A model generated the notes under the pieces. The model was not told the DNA's origin and ran no database searches. It saw only the letters and a program-made list of their open reading frames with translations. A stretch of 64,000 bases of DNA from Symbiodinium natans (Eukaryota > Sar > Dinophyceae > Suessiales > Symbiodiniaceae), in assembly GCA_905221605.1 (NCBI GenBank), contig CAJNDS010002269.1:50001-114000 (forward strand). The letters are read 5' to 3'. The position numbers and the translations under genes were made by a program. Of this stretch, positions 45,219 to 55,626 are shown in pieces. Each line of letters starts with the position of its first letter. Position 1 is the stretch's first letter.

Positions 45219-45470
45219 CTCGCCGCGGGAGCTGCAATCTCAGTCGCGGAGCCTGCAAGGACCCCCGGAGCGGCCCTAAATCCCCAAAAGCCCTAATCAG
45301 TTGAGGGTTTAGGGTTTAGGGTTTGGGGTTTAGGGTTTTAAGTGGAATCAGCCTGAAAGTGGGGGGGTGGGGGGGTGGGTGGCTACTGGAGGAGGTCGGG
45401 GTTCCGAAGCCCAAGCCCAGGATGGCCGCCTTGCAGCCCTCCCGCACGCTTGCGCGCCCGCACGCCAACA
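45219..45470 (-). CDS. Two GC-rich candidate exons
   Basis: The stretch from 45470 after GTGTGAG reads LACGRASVREGCKAAILGLG, with G or C at nearly every third position. Its donor is not determined. 45219-45252 follows CCTTGCAG and reads SATEIAAPAAR up to AG|GTGCCA. Both resemble dinoflagellate exons in codon bias. A run of heptamers (45302-45340) and a G-tract lie between them. Confidence 0.3.
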
Positions 45471-45775
45471 CTCACACTTCTGGGGTTTAGGTGTTGTACC
45501 GACCCATGAACCTTCTCAAGTAGCATAGAAACAGCCCTAGACCCGAAGCCGCAACCACCCTAAACCCCTGAACTCTAAACCCTAACCCCGGAACCTAAAC
45601 CCAAAACCCAAAACCCAAACGCGTCTAAATCCAACCCTTCCTTTGGGGTCGAAGCTTCGGCGGTTGGGGATTCCGTACCTAAGTTGGCCCCTGAAACCCT
45701 TCGAAACATAATCGTAAACATGATCCTTTTCTACCTCATGAGGGAAAGCGTACAAAACACATGTACATGCACATA

Positions 45776-45870
45776 TTCTATATATATATATATATATATG
45801 TATAATATATATATATATATATATGGACAGAATATGTATATATATATATATATATACATATATAATCTTC
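45776..45870. repeat. (TA)n microsatellites
   Basis: Three TA-rich tracts separated by short unique words. ORFs across them are not real. Confidence 0.95.
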
Positions 45871-46061
45871 TCCCAAGGTCCTCCCCGGGTACTGGTCGGC
45901 CTGGAAATGCCTGCAGTGTCCGGTGGTGATGGCGATTGCTTCTCCTCGTCCGAAGTGGGCATTGCAGGGATCTGCGGTTGAGAGGTTTAGGGTTTAAGGC
46001 CTTAGAACCTACATGCTAATTGAAGTTCCAGGGTTCGGGGATTGTCAAAGGTTCCGGTGTA

Positions 46062-46960
46062 TTAAAAGGTAGAGCTTGTAAGTGCCCGCGATGAACTTCG
46101 AGATAGTTGTAACTGTAGCTGTCCCGCTAGTGACGCATGAGACAGCCTCGACGACAGGAAAGGACTGGACCCCCCCCCCCCCCCCCCGCAGAAAAACAAG
46201 AACACATTCATGCATTTCGCCCTGTGATGGAAAGATCCCACCTGTTTTTGTTGATCGCTTTTGTTTTTCCTGGTTTTTTCATGGTTTCCAGTTCTTCCTG
46301 TTTGTTCGAACAAGCATGAGATGTCGTGGGAGGAAAAGTAGCAGAAATGCGGCCTCCCACAGTCGCGGCGCCGTTCGCAAATGAAGCGCAGCTATTGGAC
46401 AGCCTCGTGCCCACTAATGTTGCCAGAGCTCGTGGAAGATTGCTTCGTTGTAGTTTTTAGGTTGCTTTGGTATTTTGGCATTCGTTTTGCTTCTTTGTGC
46501 ACGTGCTGCGCCTCGGGCAAATGAAGGACAGCTACCGGAGCAGTCCTGCTCGCGTGGCAGCGTTTTCTGACTAATTCTCGCCAGCATTCTGGACACAAAT
46601 TAGTTTTTTTGCACACCACCGAATTTGCACAAACCCGTCCTTGGTGAAGCAAAACCACGTTGCCTCTAGTTATTTTCTGACGGACAGCTATTGGGGCACG
46701 TATACGCCCGACGGTTTTTATTGTGATTTCATTTTTGTGATATAACTGATGCGTATAAGTGCGCATCGTTCTGGTGTATACTATAGTTTCATGTAAACAT
46801 ACACTGATTGAAGTTTTAGTGCGAATTAACAAACAGCAAAACATTTGGGGAATGTATCCGGCAAAGTTACGTAGGTCAAAGAGATTTTGGAATCTTAGCT
46901 GCTTACTTCAGCATCGTCTGATCATACCAAATAGGAGTCTAGTCGCAATCCAATTCAACG
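46062..46960 (-). other. Unique low-repeat region with a 150-codon ORF of unknown status
   Basis: This 900-bp stretch almost lacks heptamer words. The minus frame 46844-46392 is open for 150 codons from a non-ATG start and contains CKKTNLCPECWRELVRKRC, a cysteine-containing stretch. On + the words CAAATGAAGCGCAGCTATTGG, CAAATGAAGGACAGCTACCG and GACGGACAGCTATTGG recur, so it may be a decayed internal-repeat gene or element. No family recognised. Confidence 0.3.
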
Positions 46961-47150
46961 AGACCACCCCCCCCCCCCCCACCCCCGCCCCAGGGACAAG
47001 CATTGAAATGCTGCCTTTCACGAGAACTCTAAACCTGAAATGCCAGCAAGGTCGTATTCCGTTTGTGTTTAAACCCTAAACCCTAAACCCTAAACCCTAA
47101 ACCCCAAACCCTAAACCCCAAGTGGTTGGAGTCCCCTGGTCACAGCAGGC

Positions 47151-47222
47151 CTCCTCTCAGCGCGGTGCATCTCGAGGGGGCCGCCAACCTCAACACCCCG
47201 GGAGCCGAAGAACGCCCCCTTA
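47151..47222 (-). CDS. Candidate exon
   Basis: After GGGCGAG the frame reads KGAFFGSRGVEVGGPLEMHR and AER before AG|GCCTGC. GC-rich third positions support coding. A GT donor (GAG|GTTGGC) inside gives a shorter alternative. Confidence 0.3.
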
Positions 47223-47300
47223 CTCGCCCTAGGGAATTAAGTGGTTCAGGAATAGGGTTCAGGGTTTAGGGTTTGGGGTTAAGGGTTTAGGGTTTAGGGT

Positions 47301-47392
47301 TGTTCCCCCCTTATGCTAGCAATCCTTAATGGGGACTGTATAGGGCAGGGGTACTGTAATCCCGATTAAGGACTCTTAGTATAAGGGGGAAC
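47301..47392. mobile_element. Family B inverted-repeat element, copy 2
   Basis: Ends GTTCCCCCTTATGCTAGCAA and imperfect complement ATTAAGGACTCTTAGTATAA plus GGGGGAAC. It is related to 31683-31761. Directly downstream, 47403-47500 is an AGGAATTCAGGAACTGAGG-type imperfect tandem. Confidence 0.65.
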
Positions 47393-47499
47393 ATCGCAAG
47401 ATTCAGGATTTCAGGAATTCAGGAACTGAGGAACCAAGGAATTCAGAAAATTCAGGGAAGGAGTGAATGAAATAAGGGGGCTCAGGAACTAAGGAATTA

Positions 47500-49569
47500 T
47501 AAGGTTTAGGTTTTAGGGATCCGGGGAGCCCAACTTCCGCTCTAACAAGAATTTCGGGTTTAGGGTTTAGGGTTTAGGGTTTAGGGTTTAGGGTTTGAGG
47601 AAGGGGCTTCGGGCTCTCTGGGCAGAGTTATGCGGGTAGGGTCCCAACGGCTGGACTCCTCCCGGCAGCTTGCAGGAAAAGTTTGGACACATTACGGAGG
47701 ATTAGGGAGAGGAGATCAGGGAGGTGATCCTATGAAGGACTTGGGCCTCTTTCGGGCCTAAAACATGAACACCCAAAAGGAAAACTCTCAATACTTGCGG
47801 GCTGCAGTGTAGAGTAGCTTAGGGTTCTGGGGCTTGGGGGCAGCAGGGGAGCCTTAAAGCAGGAAGCTGGCACCGAAATCAATAACGAAGGATCCCAAAC
47901 CCTAAGCTTTCACGGGACCCCGGAGTCCGTGTAGCCTGGGCCTCACAGAGAAAACACGCCTACTCTCTTCGGCTAGTTGTCAAGCGCTTTTCTTGGGCTG
48001 TTCTCAAAAAAAAAGCTTGGAAGCCAAACAAGGAAAGCACAGAAGCCTAGCTAAGTTTTGTGGGTCTACTTGCAGGATCATGACTAGCCGGAGCTGGGCC
48101 TTGTTGTGTACCCGAAATACACATACAAGCTGTGGTAGCCATGACTCCCCTACTTCAAACCCCCAGTTGCAACTGCCGACCATCCGCAGCAGCTGTAACT
48201 GTAGGGCTTAGGGCAGTAGGGACTAGGGAAGCAAACCCCCACAACCCTCACCCTGCAGTCCCCAAACCCACTCTCCGGAACCTCCTCCTCAGCTGCCTTC
48301 CAGCGGCCAGCATGATGAGCCTTTGGGGCTTGAGGGACCCCCCCTAATCGTCTAGCGATCATTCTTTGGGGTTGCAGGGTTTGAGTTCGGGCTTTCTCGG
48401 GGTGCTGCAGGAGTGACGCGCCTGGACTGGAGAAGGAATTGCAGATGCGTGGGCCTCCTGGTGACCCTGGTGATTCATGTAGGGTTTACAGTAGGGTTCA
48501 TGGTTGCAGCCCAGTTGCAGGCAGGAAAAATTATGGTCATGCCGCCCCAAACCCTCAAGCATGCCACAGAGTCTCCCTGCTCAATTCGCAACATCTAGCG
48601 TTCCGGGCTCAGGAATTGAAGCAGGTCACTCCCAAAAACCTTGAGCCTTCGCACTCCAGGAACCTGCCTTGGGCCTTACAGGGTTTATGGGGCTAAGGGT
48701 GTTCAAGTGCAGGGGTGCAGGGCCCACGAAGGAAAGCGCTTGAGCTTCCAGAACCTAAGGCAACCATGGCGCAAGCTCGAACAAAATGCCCCCAGAGGTT
48801 TGCAAACCGAAGCCCAAGACCCTAAAAAACCCTTCAAACCGTGCACTCCCGGCCGAACACACCCTCAACCCAAGGGCTGTTGTTGAAGCTCCACATTGGC
48901 CCCACCAAAGACGCCTGACTAGGATGCTTGTGCTTTAGGGCCTTGGGCTTCTTCGAGTTGAAGAGCGTACCGTAGGGTTTCTAGGGTTGGGGGTTTCGCC
49001 CTAAAGCCTAAAGCCTAAAGCCTAAAGCCGAAAGCCTAATAAAGCCTAATAAAGCATAAAGCCTAAAGCCTAAAGCCTAAAGCCTAAAGAGCCTAAAGCC
49101 TAGGTGGGGCGTTTCGGGTTTTAGGGCCTTAGGGCTCCAAAGTATGCCGCGGCACCTCCGCTCGCTGCGGCCGGGTAAGGGCCGGATGCACGAAATCAGA
49201 AGCCCTAAACTGGATACACAAAACCCTAAACCCTAAACCATAAACCGTAAACCCTAAACCCTAAACCCTAAACACGAATTGCTCAAGAACCCCCAAAAAC
49301 ACAAAAACTTCTTCATAAGGGCAATATAGGGATTACTATAGTAGCTCAACTTTAACTTGCAACCTTGTTACAAACGCTAAGAGATCCCTGACCCCAGTCC
49401 TCACGTCATAGATCCTTGCATGCTCGTTTCCTGGAACCGCCGCGCGGGCTTAGAACATCCAATCCGGAGGCCAATTAATGCCTCGATGGTAACCCCCAAA
49501 CCCCAAACCCTAAACCCTAGACCCTAAACCCTAAACCCCAAACCCCAAACCCTAAACCGGCTCAACTAC
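47500..49569. other. Intergenic or intronic DNA, no firm exon
   Basis: GC-rich open patches at 47640-47700 and 48415-48480 are readable on both strands and were not assigned. 48998-49105 is a CCTAAAG/AATAAAGCC variant array, and 49220-49272 and 49505-49557 are CCCTAAA arrays. Nothing else is supportable. Confidence 0.5.
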
Positions 49570-50635
49570 CGACCGGTTCCTGAGAGCCCATGCTGCTGAG
49601 GCTAGCGTCTGTTGCTTGAGGTCTCGGGCTTAGAGGGTCCGAGGGTGCTGAACCTAAAAGAGGTTAGGGTTTAGGGTTTAGGGTTTAGGGTTTAGGGTTT
49701 AGGGTTTAGGGTTTAGGGTTTAGGGGTGTTAAGGCCTTACAGTTTTGGGGTGCTAGGGCTTCAAGTCTGTATGGCTTTAGGGTCTTAAGGTTTTAGGGAT
49801 GTAGGCTGTAGTGTTCAAGGCATTCGCATCGAGCGTTTTTGGGGTTAAGGGTTCAAACCGCAGGGGACAATTGTAGTTGTTGAGGGCCACAGGTCTATAC
49901 TCCCCTTAGAACCGTGAGAACAAATAATGTTTAATATCCTCTTGGGTTTTATATCAACAAAAATACAAAAACAATCTCCAAGGGGGATATAGAGGTGCTA
50001 AGGCTGCTATGTGCACTAAGTGGGCAACGGGCTGCAGCAAGACTCGGGCCCCAAAATCCTCAGCACTGCCGTGACCGGCGGTTAGAACTGGAACCCCTGA
50101 GCCCCTAAACCCTAAACCCTAAACCCTAAATAAACCCTAAACCCTAAACCCTAAACCCTAAACCCTGAACCCTAAACCCTCAGAGCTGCAGCTGCATGGG
50201 ATCGGCGAGCGAATCCCCGAAGCGTAGCCCTCCCGATTTTTGCGTTAGCGGTGTGTAAACCTAAGGCACCCAAAACCGCCAAACCCCTTAACCCTTGGCG
50301 CTCAACTCTTAAGTTCGAAATCTTCAAAATTTAAACCCTAAACCCTAAACCCTAAACCCTATAAGCCCTAAGCCCGTGTACAGCGCAGGACCCTCAAGTC
50401 GGGAATAGGAACTACGGGACTTAGAGGGTTGCCCCCTTTTTTTCGCGGCTTGGGGCTTTACGTACTGGAAGTAGGATTGAAAGATTTTGGACTTGCGGGT
50501 ATAGGTTAGGAGTAGGGCTGAGAGGTTTTGAGGTTTTGGGTTTTTGGTGTTCCGACTGGCCTGCTTGCTGCTGCCCGACCTGCGCGGGAGGGCGACTTCG
50601 TAAAAATCATGAGGGCACCCTCGTTTCTTGGCCAT
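49570..50635 (-). CDS. Predicted 5' end of a gene, three exons
   Basis: Exon 1 (50580-50635) starts at ATG in the context AAAAATGG and reads MAKKRGCPHDFYEVALPR, ending with two bases before GTCGGG. Exon 2 (50017-50065) follows CACGGCAG, supplies the third base and reads AEDFGARVLLQPVAHL up to TTA|GTGCAC. Exon 3 (49570-49614) follows CTCAAG and reads QQTLASAAWALRNRS up to TCG|GTAGTT. Phases agree at both introns (514 and 402 bp). The lysine/arginine-rich start could be a nuclear signal. The protein is not identified and later exons are not found. The second intron includes telomere arrays (49665-49725). Confidence 0.45.
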
Positions 50636-50642
50636 TTTTCAA

Positions 50643-50670
50643 CTGAGGGAACACAAGCAGAACAGAAATG
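50643..50670 (-). promoter_or_regulatory. Probable spliced-leader or intron acceptor before the ATG
   Basis: Minus-strand TTCTGTTCTGCTTGTGTTCC then CTCAG lies 7 nt upstream of the ATG at 50635. A long pyrimidine tract ending in CAG is what dinoflagellate spliced-leader trans-splicing requires. It could equally be a cis-intron acceptor. Confidence 0.4.
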
Positions 50671-50740
50671 TTGATTCAAATGCTGGAGCTGCTCGTCTTC
50701 TTAAGCTTGCATTCTAAACACTCAACGGCGGCAAAAGTGT

Positions 50741-50759
50741 AAGAGTGTGTGTGCGTGTG

Positions 50760-50795
<36 letters not shown>

Positions 50796-50800
50796 TGTGC
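50741..50800. repeat. (GT)n/(GCGT)n microsatellite
   Basis: GTGTGTGCG grades into about nine GCGT units. Confidence 0.95.
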
Positions 50801-50809
50801 TTCCGCATC

Positions 50810-52220
50810 CCCTGACCGGGGCTTTTGTCCTGAGTGCTCTGTCACCCACTCACTTTCCCGTTCCCAAAGTTTTTGCTGTTGCCGCCGGGGCAGCCGGTCA
50901 CTCGCCCACTTCCTGTACGGGAGGGAGGAGAGGTGGCAGAGTAAACACACACGGCTGGGCTCTTTTCAAAACAGCTCTAAAAGACAGATCCGCTGTGTCA
51001 GCGGGCCGCAGCAAGCCCGCCGAGGCACGAGCGACGGCAGCGGACAACTGAGTAGCGACTGCACACCTTAATGGGACGTAGGTCCTCAGTATATTGTACT
51101 GCCCTAGAAGCCTCGACCCCGCGCATTCAACTTCAAAACTTAGGATTTGGGAGTTATAGGGTTTAGGATTTATGGTTTGGCTTGTCTGATTTTGGGAGTT
51201 TGGTTTGGATATAGGGTTTAGGCGTCAGGGTGCCTTAAACCCTAAACCCTAAACCCTAAGTCAGGGTCCTTCTCCTTTTGGCGCTCCCGGGCGGCTTCGG
51301 GGGCCAAGATGGGGGGGGGGCGGGGGGGGGCGGGGGAGGGTGTTCGTTGGGCATTCCTAGCCGCTAGCCCTAACCATAGACATAATCTGTATCCTCTATG
51401 TTACTGTTAAGACTGCCGAAGGCAAGCGCTAGGCCCTAAACCCTGGAGAATAATGAAAACCTAGACCCTGCTTTATATCATCATAATTGCTGGCTCCTTT
51501 CGATGTCGCTGTTATCCTTGCTCTCATCACTGTTTTTACGATTCGAACTCTCATTACTACATCACTACTATTCTTACTGTTATGGCTATCCCTATTACTA
51601 CATCAGTGCTACATATCTAACTTTTAGGACGAGTGTGGCTTTTACCTAACGTGGGGTGTTAGCTGTTAGGGGTTTAGGGGCTAGGGCAGCATTTCTCCCA
51701 TTTCGCGCTGCAGCCGGCTCGGCGAGACTCCACCCTGTGGGCCCTAAGCCCTGAGCCCGAAAGCGTCCTGAAGAACGGACCCTGCAACACAGGCACCAAG
51801 ACCCTAAACCCTAAACCCTAAACCCTAGACCCTAAACCCTAAGCCCTGAATCCCAAAAACGGAGCCTACTCAGGGAAGCTCTCACATGGGTGCGCCCCGT
51901 TGTTTTGCACAATCGTATTCAACCTCGGCAGCACACTTGGGCGAAGTGGCCACCCTTATTCGGTGTCAAGGTTCGAACCCCGGGTTTAGGGTTCAGGGTT
52001 TAGGGTTTAGGGTCCGGAGGTTGAACCCAAAATTTCGGGGACCGGAACGACCCTAAGCTCGTACCCTTGGCTGGGCTCCAATCTCGGAAAAAACAGGGGG
52101 GGGGGGGTTCCCTTCTCTTGCTCAACTTGCGGTTCAGGAGGAAACGTCTATGGCGGGGGGTTACAGGGGGGACAACACCTAAACCCAGAGTTGGATCCAT
52201 CTAAACCCGCATGTTGAGAC
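50810..52220. other. No supportable gene
   Basis: Unique sequence with scattered heptamers, a G-rich tract at 51310-51340 and short CCCTAAA arrays. 50820-51060 is GC-rich and open on + but has no clear splice signals. Confidence 0.4.
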
Positions 52221-52415
52221 TCAAGCTGGAGAGTTTTTCGGATTTTTGGGGATGACTTCACGTTTGACTCGGAAGTAGTGTGTAGTCCCCTTCCCTGCAA
52301 AGTAGGCACGCGATCTTTTTGAAAAATCAGTTGTCTCAAAGCGGTGAAGCGGGTTCAGCACCGTCAATCCGACTTGCCATGCTCTTGCCACATTGACAGA
52401 TACAGGAAGCACCAA
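52221..52415 (-). CDS. ORF/exon candidate of unknown function
   Basis: An open frame of 64 codons includes SVNVARAWQVGLTVLNPLHR and FETTDFSKRSRAYFAGKGTT, ending at TGA 52221. Amino-acid composition is balanced and the stretch is free of repeats. No ATG start, so if real it is a 3'-terminal exon. Confidence 0.35.
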   Translation of the reverse strand: MVLPVSVNVARAWQVGLTVLNPLHRFETTDFSKRSRAYFAGKGTTHYFRVKREVIPKNPKNSPA

Positions 52416-52712
52416 TTTCAGAGTTCAGGGTTAGCGGCTGTTAGCGGTTCTTCGGGGAATTCGGGTTGAATTGCCTTGCCCGAAGATCTGAACCGAACCC
52501 CTGCTTTTACCCTCGAATTCTAGTATGATGGGAATGCTTGCTGATAAATGCTAGTGGAATATCAAGGGAAGGGCACTATCTAGATCGCAGAGGATCATGC
52601 GAAAAAAAGGAGCATTTTCTGTTGGTTAAAAAGGCCTTCCTAAGGGAACCGCTATACGCCCTAAGTTTTAAACCCTTGCAGTACGGAACGGGAATGCGTC
52701 CTAACTTGAAAT

Positions 52713-52922
52713 GGGGGTTTACGACACCTTACTGGTCCTTATTATAAGGGAATCCTACCAGTTGGGAGCATATTAGGCTAGGCTGCCCAGTAACCAAGGC
52801 TTAAAAAGGGTGCCCCTTTTTTTTTGCTTAAAGGGGTTTATAAGGGAACCTAAACCCCCCAAAAAGGGAATAAGGGTCCTACTGGGCATCCTAGTAGGGG
52901 TCCCCTATTGTCGACAACCCCC
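52713..52922. mobile_element. Family D element interrupted by a family C MITE
   Basis: The outer arms GGGGGTTTACGAC and GTCGACAACCCCC are inverted. Removing 52778-52894 and one TAGG rejoins a sequence that matches the uninterrupted copy at 5464-5566 across the junction (TTAGGGGTCCCCTATT). Confidence 0.8.
52778..52894. mobile_element. MITE family C copy 2, nested, with TAGG target duplication
   Basis: 117 bp with the same terminal inverted repeats as 27553-27676 and flanked by TAGG at 52774-52777 and 52895-52898. Confidence 0.9.
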
Positions 52923-52984
52923 ACATAGAAACCCACACATGCGCTCCCGGGGCTGTCGACGCGACGCTCACAGAAGCAATGCGG

Positions 52985-53135
52985 GAGGTTTAGGGTTTAG
53001 GGTTTAGGGTTTAGGGTTTAGGGTTTAGGGTTTAGGGTTTAGGGTTTAGGGTTTGGGGTTTGGGGTTTAGGGTTTAGGGTTTAGGGTTTGGGGTTTGGGG
53101 TTTAGGGTTTAGGGTTTAGGGTTTAGGGTTTAGGG
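52985..53135. repeat. TTTAGGG array with TTTGGGG variants
   Basis: About 21 heptamers. Two small TTTGGGG pairs recur at a fixed spacing, so a multi-unit block was duplicated. Confidence 0.95.
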
Positions 53136-53310
53136 TGCTAAGTGCCCTAAGCACTGGGAGCTAAAGGTGAACCTGCCGCGTTGTTATTCGGGAATGAACG
53201 CTCCCCGGGCTTGCTCTTGCTGGTTTAAAATGCGGAAAACCCTAAACCCAACTCTAAACCCCAAGACCCCTGTCCTTGGGAGGCCTGGCCCTGTAGTTGC
53301 GACTTCAGAT

Positions 53311-53541
53311 TCAGATTCCGGTTGGTCTTAGGGCACGTGGCCAGCAATGGATGCCTTGAAGCGCTGCTGAGGTTGGCAAGAGGTCATGGTGCTCTCGGAC
53401 ACAATGCTCCCCCGACGAAGGGGAATGCCAAAACTCGCGGGGGTACGCGTGCACGCTGTCTTTGATGGCAGACCGGGTCCTGCTGCTCTTCCGCACCTTT
53501 TGATTCCACCCTTCAGGTAAATCACCCTCTCGAATCCCCAT
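53311..53541 (-). CDS. 76-codon ORF or terminal exon with an LPEGW motif
   Basis: The frame opens at ATG 53541 (MGIREGDLPEGWNQKVRKSS), stays open through IKDSVHAYPREFWHSPSSGE and stops at TGA 53311-53313. Third positions are GC-rich over the whole length from 53496. The LPEGWxxKV motif resembles the start of methyl-CpG-binding (MBD/TAM) domains (LPxGW...), but the rest is too short and divergent to call it one. An AAAG|GTG acceptor at 53497-53498 could start an exon instead of the ATG. It lies about 400 bp downstream of the gene ending at 53946. Confidence 0.4.
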   Translation of the reverse strand: MGIREGDLPEGWNQKVRKSSRTRSAIKDSVHAYPREFWHSPSSGEHCVREHHDLLPTSAALQGIHCWPRALRPTGI

Positions 53542-53945
53542 AGCAAGAAGCCCTCGAAAGCCCCTAAACCCCTAAACCCGAATGCAGCTGGCAGGGTTTT
53601 GGGTTTAAGCAGAAACTTTCAAGGCTCCACATGTCCATGCTACTTGGAGGCTCATTGGTATGTCTGGAGTTATAGGTGGGGTAGCTATAGCTATACCGGC
53701 TATACCTCATTGAGAACCGTATTCTGGGTCAAACCCTAAGAACAACTAGCCCTAAACCCTAAACCCTAAACCCTAAACCGTGATGAACCTTCAAGAGCAC
53801 ATATGAGTCCTCGAGTCCTAGAGCTCAGCTTGAGAGATGCATTCGCCGGCCGAGGGAATCGGGCGAAGCAAGCGTCAAAAGGCTTCGCAGTCTCTGGGGG
53901 TCTAATTGCATTCTTTCTAAACAAGTAGAACCTGCTCCTAGGCTC

Positions 53946-55475
53946 CTAGCGACACATCATGAACAAGGTCGTATCAAAGTAGGATGGTGTGATGAGATGC
54001 CATCTCTTGTGCAGCGCCTTGGCAAAAGAGTTGTGCGGGCTTGGGGGTGTGTTGACTGAGGGGCCCACCAGAAACAGGCTGGTCTTTGGGCAAAATCAAC
54101 GAAGCGGAACTCTAAACGCCATGAATACACCACAGCTATCTTCTCCTGGGGGGCCCTGCAGAATGTTCAGCGTGCTCATACTCACACGCCGGCTCATCTG
54201 ACGCAGCTGGAGGACTCTCCAAACCATGCAGGCCTTCATTACCCAATAGAAGGCTACCTATTGTTCGACAGAAGCATCCCTCCTTGTCTGGCCATAGCTT
54301 AGAGAACCTCAACAGCTGGCTCCACAAGTAGACATTGAAAATCTCGCCTCCTGCGGTGATCTTTTATCTATCCTTCTGAGACCCTAATCATCCTAATAAC
54401 GTCCCCCCCCCCCCCGGCCCCCCCGGCCCCCTAACCCTCAGAACGCCCCAATTACCCTAACAACACCCCAAGAACACCCTAATTACCCTAGTAACACCCC
54501 GAATAGTTAACACCTTTGAGGAATCCACGTTTCAACCTGAAGGTTCATAGTTGCAGCCTCAATGGTAAGGGGTCCTTGAGATTCTAATCCTGGATCTGTA
54601 CCCATGATTAAGATGTTTGGGGCTTAGACTTCGGGGTTTGGGGATTCCGGGTTCGAGGCTTCGGGTTGTGAAGGGAACCTTTACACACGACCGCAGCCTG
54701 ATTCACCTAGAGCAAGCATCTTGAGCAGTTCTACATGCCAGAATGAAGAAACCTTGTGCTTCAAGAGGCAGCCGCAAACACCGCTGGAAGCGTGCACGTG
54801 CCCGGATGAAGGTTTAGGGGCTCGAGGGTTTTGGATTTGGGCTTGGTTCAGGCTTTTGGAGAAAGAGAACGTGGCGTAAGCCTGCGTGAACAATCCGGGG
54901 GGCGTGCTCTTGTCAATGTGTATCGTGGTCTGCGCTGGTCTGCGCAAGGTGAAACTCACGAGGTGACCACCCACCCAGGCCCATTCCCCAAATTCAAGTC
55001 TCCTGTGCTGCTTTCGGGTAGTGTTTGGACTTCTGAACTTTTGGGAGTTCTGCCTTTCCAGGCAGTCAGCTCACTGTCCGAGTGCACGCGAGACATCGTC
55101 AGGTTATGCGTATGCTTTTAGGTTCTCACCAGGAACCGAAGCATGACAAGGGTGCCCTGATCAGCTTCATGGTGCTAAGGGAAGCTGGACCCTGAGGAAA
55201 GGGAATTGTAGCGTCATTCAGGGGCTCCGGGGGCCTCTAACCGTAAACCTTAAGGGTACTCACGTTAACAGTACACCAGAAAATGCATCGAACAGATGTC
55301 ACGTCTGTGCTCCCCTGTGAAGAGCACAGACTGCACTCGGACTCTGAGCTCCGGCAGGGTTTGGGCGTCATGATACAAGTGAGACTGGACAAGCTGCGGC
55401 CTGGGGGTATCCAGGCGCGTAAATGCTGGAAGGCAATGGAAGCCGTCTAGAATGCCACCCAGCGAAAGAGAACAC
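53946..55475 (-). CDS. Six-exon gene, best spliced model in the window; function unknown
   Basis: Proposed exons (complement): 55401-55475, 55264-55314, 54960-55114, 54707-54783, 54186-54350, 53946-54055. Donors are CAG|GCC, AAC|GTGAGT, TC|GTGAGT, G|GTGAAT and T|GTGAGT. Acceptors are TGCCAG, TTCACAG, AAAAG, CTTCCAG, ACCGCAG and CCCCTCAG. All five junction phases agree (0, 0, 2, 1, 1), and the frame ends at TAG 53946-53948. Residues include SRVHSDSELTAWKGRTPKSS (exon 3), CLLKHKVSSFWHVELLKMLA (exon 4), GEIFNVYLWSQLLRFSKLWP (exon 5) and FAKALHKRWHLITPSYFDTT (exon 6). An ATG at 55096 inside exon 3 is an alternative start that would drop exons 1-2, which are the less certain ones. Introns are 86-356 bp, short for this window. 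No family recognised. Confidence 0.55.
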
Positions 55476-55626
55476 CTGGCAGTCTGAAGTCTGATCTTCA
55501 ATAAGATCCGCCCCGAAACAACGAGGGTTTAGGGGGTTTTGGGGGTTGAGGAAACTTCAAGGCAGGTGCAGCATGGCACATAGCCAAAGAGATGAGTGTC
55601 ATCGCACTCAGCAAGGCCCTCCCGGG

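Noticed and set aside
51966-51990. tRNA T-arm-like GGTTCGAACCC
   Set aside because: No acceptor stem, D-arm or anticodon arm can be built from the upstream 70 bases; GGTTCGAACC is a chance palindrome.
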